Source: Serratia surfactantfaciens
GTDB lineage: Bacteria; Pseudomonadota; Gammaproteobacteria; Enterobacterales; Enterobacteriaceae
Length of the DNA stretch: 64,000 nt
Direction of reading: 5' to 3'
Assembly: GCF_001642805.2 (NCBI RefSeq)
Contig: NZ_CP016948.1
Span: 4,340,001-4,404,000, forward strand
In this document: piece after piece, positions 59,880 through 64,000 of the stretch
Position numbering within the stretch: the first letter of the stretch is position 1
How the letters are laid out: every line of letters starts with the position of its first letter
Notes under the pieces: model-generated
Seen by the model: the letters and a program-made list of their open reading frames with translations, nothing else
What the model was told of the DNA's origin: nothing
Databases searched by the model: none
Translations under genes and position numbers: made by a program

Positions 59880-61253
59880 TCAGATCACCCGTGAGAACTG
59901 CTGGCTGCGCGCCTGTTGCCGCAGATAGCGATCGAAACACATACAGATATTGCGGATCAGCAAGCGCCCGCGCGGCGTAACGCGGATGCCCTGCTCGTCG
60001 CGCTCCACCAGCCCATCGCGTTCAAACGGCGCCAGCAGCTGCAGGTCTTCGGCGAAGTAAGCGGTGAAGTCGATGCCGTATTGCCGCTCGAGCGGCTGAT
60101 AGGTCAACCGGAAGTTGCAGATCAGCGTTTTGATCAGATCGCGCCGCAGGCAATCGTCGTCCGTCAGCGCCAACCCTCGCCACAGCGCGTTGCCCTGCGC
60201 CTGTACGCTGTCATAGTAATGCTTCAGCTCTTTTTGGTTCTGCGCATAGCTGTCGCCAAGCATGCTGATGGCCGACACGCCCAGCCCCAGCAGATCGCTG
60301 TCGCCCTGGGTGGTGTAGCCCTGGAAGTTGCGGTGCAGCTTGCCTTCGCGCTGCGCGATCGCCAGTTCGTCGTCCGGGCGTGCAAAGTGATCCATGCCGA
60401 TGAACTGATAGCCGGCGTCGGTCAGGAAAGCGATGCTCTGTTGCAGGATATCCAGCTTCTGCTGCGCACCGGGCAGATCGGCGTCTTTGATTTTACGCTG
60501 GGCAGCGAACAGGTTCGGCATATGCGCGTAGTTGAATACGCTGAGGCGATCGGGATTTAGCTCCGCCACGCGCTGCAGCGTGAAAGCGAAGCTTTCCGGC
60601 GTCTGTTTCGGCAAGCCGTAGATCAGATCGATATTGGTCGAGCGGAAGCCCAGCGCTTTGGCCCGCTCGATCAGGGCGAAAATGAAGGCTTCATCCTGCT
60701 CGCGGTTGACCAGCTGCTGCACCTGCTTGTTGAAATCCTGCACCCCCATGCTCAGGCGGTTAAAGCCTTCGGCACGTAAATGATCGAGCACATCCAGCTC
60801 TATCTCACGCGGATCGACCTCGATCGACATCTCCGCATCGGGCAGAAAATCAAAATGTTCACGCAGCAGCGCCACCAGCCGGCTGATTTGCGCTTTATCC
60901 AGGTAGGTTGGCGTACCGCCGCCCCAGTGCATCTGGCCAACCTTGCGGCCGGCAAACAGCGGCGCGCGGCCGGCGATCTCTTGCGCCAGGACGTTCAGGT
61001 ATTCGTCGGCCTTGTGCGTCTGACGCGTCACCAGCTTGTTGCAGCCGCAGAAGTAGCACAGCTTGTGGCAGAAAGGGATATGCACGTACAGCGACAGCGG
61101 CCGCTCAGGGTAGCGCGCAGCGGCGCGTTGAAACGCCGCTTCGTCGTAGCTCTGGTTAAACTCCAGCGCCGTGGGGTATGAGGTATAACGCGGCCCTGAG
61201 TAGTTATATTTTTGGATCAGGGCCAAATCCCAGACAATCGTCTGCTCTGACAT
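59880..61253 (-). CDS. hemN: Oxygen-independent coproporphyrinogen III oxidase HemN
   Basis: Radical-SAM decarboxylation of coproporphyrinogen III in anaerobic heme synthesis. 457 aa, as in E. coli. [4Fe-4S] ligands Cys62, Cys66, Cys69 in FCHKLCYFCGC; GGGTPTYL and SIEVDPREIELDVLDHL follow. ATG at 61253 is preferred over GTG at 61259 because AAGGAG is well placed upstream. The ribosome-binding site lies in the 3' end of the small ORF at 61256-61429. Confidence 0.98.
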   Translation of the reverse strand: MSEQTIVWDLALIQKYNYSGPRYTSYPTALEFNQSYDEAAFQRAAARYPERPLSLYVHIPFCHKLCYFCGCNKLVTRQTHKADEYLNVLAQEIAGRAPLFAGRKVGQMHWGGGTPTYLDKAQISRLVALLREHFDFLPDAEMSIEVDPREIELDVLDHLRAEGFNRLSMGVQDFNKQVQQLVNREQDEAFIFALIERAKALGFRSTNIDLIYGLPKQTPESFAFTLQRVAELNPDRLSVFNYAHMPNLFAAQRKIKDADLPGAQQKLDILQQSIAFLTDAGYQFIGMDHFARPDDELAIAQREGKLHRNFQGYTTQGDSDLLGLGVSAISMLGDSYAQNQKELKHYYDSVQAQGNALWRGLALTDDDCLRRDLIKTLICNFRLTYQPLERQYGIDFTAYFAEDLQLLAPFERDGLVERDEQGIRVTPRGRLLIRNICMCFDRYLRQQARSQQFSRVI

Positions 61254-61255
61254 GC

Positions 61256-61429
61256 TCACTCCTTCCGATATCTTTTTCTACCGGGCCGGGAGAGGGGCGG
61301 TTGTCTGCGCTGTCTGGCCACGGAAGCGCTGCGAAAACGCGCTTTGCGCTTAGACAGCCGCCATAGTTTACCGAATAACCACAGCAGATAACACATCAAG
61401 AGTAGGGCTATTGTCGGGATTAGCCACAT
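61256..61429 (-). CDS. Putative 57-aa single-pass membrane protein
   Basis: An ORF in the 182-nt gap between yihI and hemN. Starts ATG at 61429, 6 nt after the yihI stop, and ends at TGA 61256-61258, 2 nt before the hemN ATG, so it fits exactly as a coupled middle gene. N-terminus MWLIPTIALLLMCYLLWLFG is a good membrane anchor, then a very basic tail KLWRLSKRKARFRSA ... RPGRKRYRKE. No clear ribosome-binding site of its own. In vibrios a DUF2489 gene stands at this place; this may be a short relative. Not confidently identified. Confidence 0.55.
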   Translation of the reverse strand: MWLIPTIALLLMCYLLWLFGKLWRLSKRKARFRSASVARQRRQPPLSRPGRKRYRKE

Positions 61430-61435
61430 GGCGCG

Positions 61436-61978
61436 TTAAAAGGCGTCTTTCGGGTTGCCGCCTTTCAGCAGCTTCAGAATATCTTCCTGCTTCTCTTCTT
61501 CTTCGTCTTCGTCGTCGTCGCCCAGCTCGATGCCCAGCACGTCCATCAGCACATCGATGCGATCCAGCGTCTTGTCGACATACGCCTGCTCTTGCGCATT
61601 CAGCGTTTCGCCGTCGTCGATGCGATCCAGCAACTCGTTCAGACGTTCGTCATTTTCCAGCTTCGCCAGTTCTTCTTCCGGCGACAGGCGCGGTTTCGCT
61701 TCGGCCTTTGGCTTCGGCTGCGGTTTGGCCTTCACTTTGGTCTCGTCGATCACCAGCGCAACCGGCACCTTACTACCGATACGCGGATCTTTGGCTTCAG
61801 ACGCCGATTTGTTTTTCTGGCTGCCGGACTCGACCTGGGTGCGCGAACCGGAAGCGTGGCCGCGGCGCTTTTTCAGGCGTTTGCGCTCGCGCGCTTCCTG
61901 ATCGAGCTCCATACGGCTTTTCTTTTTCGTTTTTGACTTCGCCGCGCTGCCGCGAGGTGCTTTTGATGGCTGGTTCAT
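61436..61978 (-). CDS. yihI: YihI, activator of GTPase Der
   Basis: 180 aa (E. coli 169), highly charged and probably partly disordered. Basic N-terminus ([27 protein letters not shown]) and acidic C-terminus ([22 protein letters not shown]). YihI stimulates the GTPase of Der (EngA) and so modulates 50S assembly. Upstream of hemN in the same direction, as in E. coli. Confidence 0.93.
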   Translation of the reverse strand: MNQPSKAPRGSAAKSKTKKKSRMELDQEARERKRLKKRRGHASGSRTQVESGSQKNKSASEAKDPRIGSKVPVALVIDETKVKAKPQPKPKAEAKPRLSPEEELAKLENDERLNELLDRIDDGETLNAQEQAYVDKTLDRIDVLMDVLGIELGDDDEDEEEEKQEDILKLLKGGNPKDAF

Positions 61979-62045
61979 AGCGTGTGCTCTTAGGTATGTA
62001 GATTCAGTATAGAATTGCGGCGGAATCTAGCAGAAAGCGGGCAAA

Positions 62046-62420
62046 GAAAAAAGGCGGCAGGTTAAACCTGCCGCCTATTTCGCACCTTCTTGCGAAGGGT
62101 ATTCCTGTTACGCGCTCCTTGCGTACATGCAACATCCCGGTTTTTCCCTCTGCTATAACCGCATTCCCTGCCACTACGTCCTTCATCCTGAAAGAAAAAT
62201 CGTCCATGGCGCAATCCATTCGCATCCGCCCTTCCCGAGCGAGCTTCCTGCGGGCATCCAAACTGCCGATACTTCACCATCCGATGTGCCTGTCGCCTAT
62301 TCCGGTGCGAAACAGTCACTTCCTTTTGCGTTCATCCTGGCACTCATTGCACGCCCTGTGCATTCCCTGAGATTTGTCATCCTTCCCGGATGTTCCTTAA
62401 TCCTGCGCAACCCTGCGTTA
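62046..62420 (-). ncRNA. csrC: CsrB/CsrC-type small RNA (CsrA sponge)
   Basis: Minus-strand RNA of about 375 nt in the 735-nt yihI-engB gap, the place of csrC in E. coli. It contains 22 GGA triplets, many in the CsrA-preferred contexts CAGGATG, AGGGA, GGGAAGGA and AAGGA, and several in small hairpin loops. No long convincing protein frame runs along it. It ends in a GC-rich 10-bp stem AGGCGGCAGG / CCTGCCGCCT at 62052-62076 followed by T-run 62047-62051. It would sequester CsrA. The 5' end is inferred from a promoter at 62427-62454. Confidence 0.82.
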
Positions 62421-62426
62421 ACGAGT

Positions 62427-62454
62427 ACTTTACGTTATTGTTGCGAAGGCTCAA
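62427..62454 (-). promoter_or_regulatory. Probable csrC promoter
   Basis: Minus-strand TTGAGC (62449-62454), 16-bp spacer, TAAAGT (62427-62432). AT-rich DNA lies upstream (62490-62560). A TGTGAGACA half-dyad at 62578-62586 resembles half of a UvrY/GacA box but its partner is poor. Confidence 0.5.
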
Positions 62455-62668
62455 GGTACCTGACGCCGTTTTGGGCGACATTTCCACATAACGAAAAAAC
62501 AACGCATTGTTTTTAAAATAAAAACAGAAATATCACTTTCGAATAAAGCGACATTACCCGCGATTCGAATGGCAAATGTCTCACAACGCACGCTTGGCAT
62601 AACTGCCGCTTTATCGCGTCCCGCCGCTTAAAAACGGAGAAACACGCCATTTTTACCGCTGATGCAGT

Positions 62669-62674
62669 TATAAT
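62669..62674 (+). promoter_or_regulatory. -10 element before engB
   Basis: TATAAT with no convincing -35; 44 nt before the engB start. Together with the csrC promoter it makes this gap divergent. The remaining 62455-62668 is AT-rich with nothing else recognised. Confidence 0.4.
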
Positions 62675-62712
62675 CGCCAACCAGTTAGCCATCCTCACGG
62701 AGACGAAAAATT

Positions 62713-63357
62713 TTGACCAGCAAGAACTACAACTACCATGTGACCCATTTCGTCACCAGCGCACCCGATATTCGCCATCTGCCGGGGGATGCAGGAATTG
62801 AAGTCGCCTTTGCCGGCCGTTCCAATGCCGGTAAATCCAGCGCACTGAATACCCTCACCAACCAAAAAAGCCTGGCGCGCACCAGTAAGACGCCAGGGCG
62901 CACCCAGCTGATCAACCTGTTCGAAGTGGAAGACGGCATCCGCCTGGTCGACCTGCCAGGTTACGGCTATGCCGAAGTGCCGGAAGAGATGAAACGCAAA
63001 TGGCAACGCGCGTTGGGCGAATACCTGCAGATGCGCAACAGCCTGAAAGGCCTGGTGGTGCTGATGGATATTCGCCACCCGCTTAAAGATCTCGACCAGC
63101 AGATGATCCAGTGGGCGGTCGACGTCGGTACGCCGGTGCTGGTGCTGCTGACCAAGGCCGACAAACTGGCCTCCGGCGCACGCAAGGCGCAGCTCAATAT
63201 GGTGCGTGAAGCGGTGCTGCCGTTTATGGGAGATATCCAGGTTGAAGCCTTCTCGTCGCTGAAGAAGATCGGCGTCGACAAGCTGCGCCAGAAGCTGGAC
63301 ACCTGGTTCAACGAGATCCCGCCGGAAGTGCTGCCGGAAGACGAAGCCGGCGAATAA
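62713..63357 (+). CDS. engB: Ribosome-biogenesis GTPase EngB (YihA)
   Basis: 214 aa. G1 [15 protein letters not shown]3 [14 protein letters not shown]4 LTKADKL, G5 FSSLKK. Essential GTPase in 50S assembly. Start is TTG at 62713, as in E. coli; GGAG lies 12 nt upstream, which is rather far. Flanked by two small RNAs on the opposite strand. Confidence 0.97.
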   Translation: MTSKNYNYHVTHFVTSAPDIRHLPGDAGIEVAFAGRSNAGKSSALNTLTNQKSLARTSKTPGRTQLINLFEVEDGIRLVDLPGYGYAEVPEEMKRKWQRALGEYLQMRNSLKGLVVLMDIRHPLKDLDQQMIQWAVDVGTPVLVLLTKADKLASGARKAQLNMVREAVLPFMGDIQVEAFSSLKKIGVDKLRQKLDTWFNEIPPEVLPEDEAGE

Positions 63358-63376
63358 GCTCGAGCCGAACGCTTAG

Positions 63377-63404
63377 GCCGATGCCTCACCGCATCGGCTT
63401 TTTT
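63377..63404 (+). terminator. engB terminator
   Basis: GCCGATGC / GCATCGGC with 6-nt loop and six T, 19 nt after the engB stop. The following 63405-63593 contains no recognised gene. Confidence 0.88.
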
Positions 63405-63593
63405 ATGCCCGAAGATCGGCCGTAGGCGGGATTTTTCGTTATCTAATTACAGTTTTGAAATAAAGCCATCATAAAAACTTATCGACAAAACGGGCTTATC
63501 TCAGCGGATGACGCGAATTAAGGGGGCGGAAACTGACATGAAAAGCGGGGCGTGGTGATAGGAAAAACGTATGGTTTGCTGCTGTTTTTACAA

Positions 63594-63701
63594 TAAAAAA
63601 CGCCCCAGTCAATACTGACTGGGGCGGCTAAATATTCAGCCAAATCCGATTACGTGAAGTAAAAGGTCTGAAAGATAGAACATCTTACCTCTGTACCCTA
63701 C
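63594..63701 (-). ncRNA. spf: Spot 42 RNA
   Basis: 108 nt, almost identical to E. coli Spot 42: it starts GTAGGGTACAGAGGTAAG and ends with the GCCCCAGTCA / TGACTGGGGC terminator plus six T. Differences noted from memory: one T fewer in the ATTTTAGCC region and AGTATTGACT for AGTAATGACT in the terminal loop. Spot 42 is Hfq-dependent, repressed by CRP-cAMP, and targets galK and other carbon-use mRNAs. A -10 (TAGAGT) is at 63709-63714. Located between engB and polA as in E. coli. Confidence 0.96.
63636..63683 (-). CDS. spfP: SpfP, 15-aa peptide encoded in Spot 42
   Basis: ATG at 63683 to TGA at 63636-63638: MFYLSDLLLHVIGFG, which as I recall is identical to the E. coli SpfP peptide reported as a second function of Spot 42. 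AGAGGT (63689-63694) lies 5 nt before the ATG. Conservation of the reading frame in another genus supports coding. Confidence 0.75.
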   Translation of the reverse strand: MFYLSDLLLHVIGFG

Positions 63702-63863
63702 ACCTGTAACTCTACATCATTTTTTCGCAGGGAAAAAGAATTTTTTGTAGTTTACTTACACAATTTGAGACACAAGAACGGCGAAGTTGAGGAAACAATC
63801 GCCGCATCTTGTAGCTTAATTACGAAAAGTGCTTAGCTTCTCGCCAGTTAGCGCATCCGGCGA

Positions 63864-64000
63864 TCAGTGCGCTTCATCCCAGTTCATGCCGACGCCCACA
63901 TCAACCTTCAGCGGCACCGCCAGCGTCATGCTGCCTTCCATCAGTTGGCGGATGCGTTGGCTGGCTTCGTCGATCACCGACTCATGCACCTCAAACACCA
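63864..64000 (-). CDS. polA: DNA polymerase I PolA, C-terminal end (partial)
   Basis: Only the last 45 codons are in the window. They read VFEVHESVIDEASQRIRQLM ... GMNWDEAH, matching the end of E. coli PolA (LVEVGSGENWDQAH). The stop is TGA at 63864-63866. The 163 nt between here and Spot 42 include A/T-rich DNA with no terminator that I can define. Confidence 0.95.
   Translation of the reverse strand, partial: VFEVHESVIDEASQRIRQLMEGSMTLAVPLKVDVGVGMNWDEAH

Noticed and set aside
62127..62516. 129-codon plus-strand ORF within the csrC region
   Set aside because: Antisense to the GGA-rich RNA; Ser/Pro-rich translation comes from the many TCC triplets, and no ribosome-binding site.

Overview
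The window looks like the chromosome of a Serratia marcescens-type enterobacterium (Yersiniaceae, Enterobacterales). This is inferred from high G+C, E. coli-like proteins throughout, and a heptose- and galacturonate-type lipopolysaccharide (LPS) core locus with waaE, wabG, wabH and wabN homologues next to coaD. I see no rRNA, tRNA, transposase, integrase, prophage or CRISPR array. Nearly all of it is core genome. The LPS core cluster is the only clearly accessory-like block.

Layout: (1) 1-12.7 kb: the 3' end of cpxA, then trmL, a CHAD-domain gene and a DUF3313 lipoprotein on the plus strand. The yibN-grxC-secB-gpsA-cysE operon is on the minus strand. gpmI-envC-yibQ (glycolysis and division-septum hydrolysis) follow on plus, and kbl-tdh (threonine catabolism) on minus. 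(2) 13-28.7 kb: LPS core assembly. hldD makes ADP-heptose; waaF, waaC and waaQ add heptoses; wabG, wabH and wabN probably add GalA and GlcNAc and deacetylate the latter; waaL ligates O-antigen; waaA adds Kdo; waaE adds the HepI glucose. Four further glycosyltransferases, two of them GT9 heptosyltransferase-like proteins on the minus strand, have no assigned linkage. coaD closes the block. (3) 28.7-36.6 kb: mutM, rpmG, rpmB, radC, coaBC, dut, slmA, pyrE, rph, yicC. (4) 36-50 kb: nupC, a DUF3574 lipoprotein, yicG, gmk-rpoZ-spoT-trmH-recG (purine nucleotides, (p)ppGpp, tRNA modification, recombination), gltS, xanP, yicH. (5) 50-64 kb: yiiD, dtd, yihY, yihX, bipA, glnA-glnL-glnG (nitrogen control), yshB, hemN, yihI, a CsrB/CsrC-type RNA, engB, Spot 42 RNA and the 3' end of polA.

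Regulatory DNA readable by eye includes the glnA control region (CRP box, two NtrC dyads, a sigma-54 promoter), an NtrC dyad before glnL, the rph-pyrE attenuator, a strong rpmB promoter with a structured leader, a PurR-like operator before xanP, and many intrinsic terminators.

Most worth a second look: a roughly 375-nt minus-strand RNA with 22 GGA motifs between yihI and engB (62046-62420), a 57-codon membrane-protein ORF wedged between yihI and hemN (61256-61429), the small genes yshB and spfP, the structured rpmB leader, and the rearranged LPS core locus with two extra GT9 genes. I found no convincing wholly new multi-gene system.
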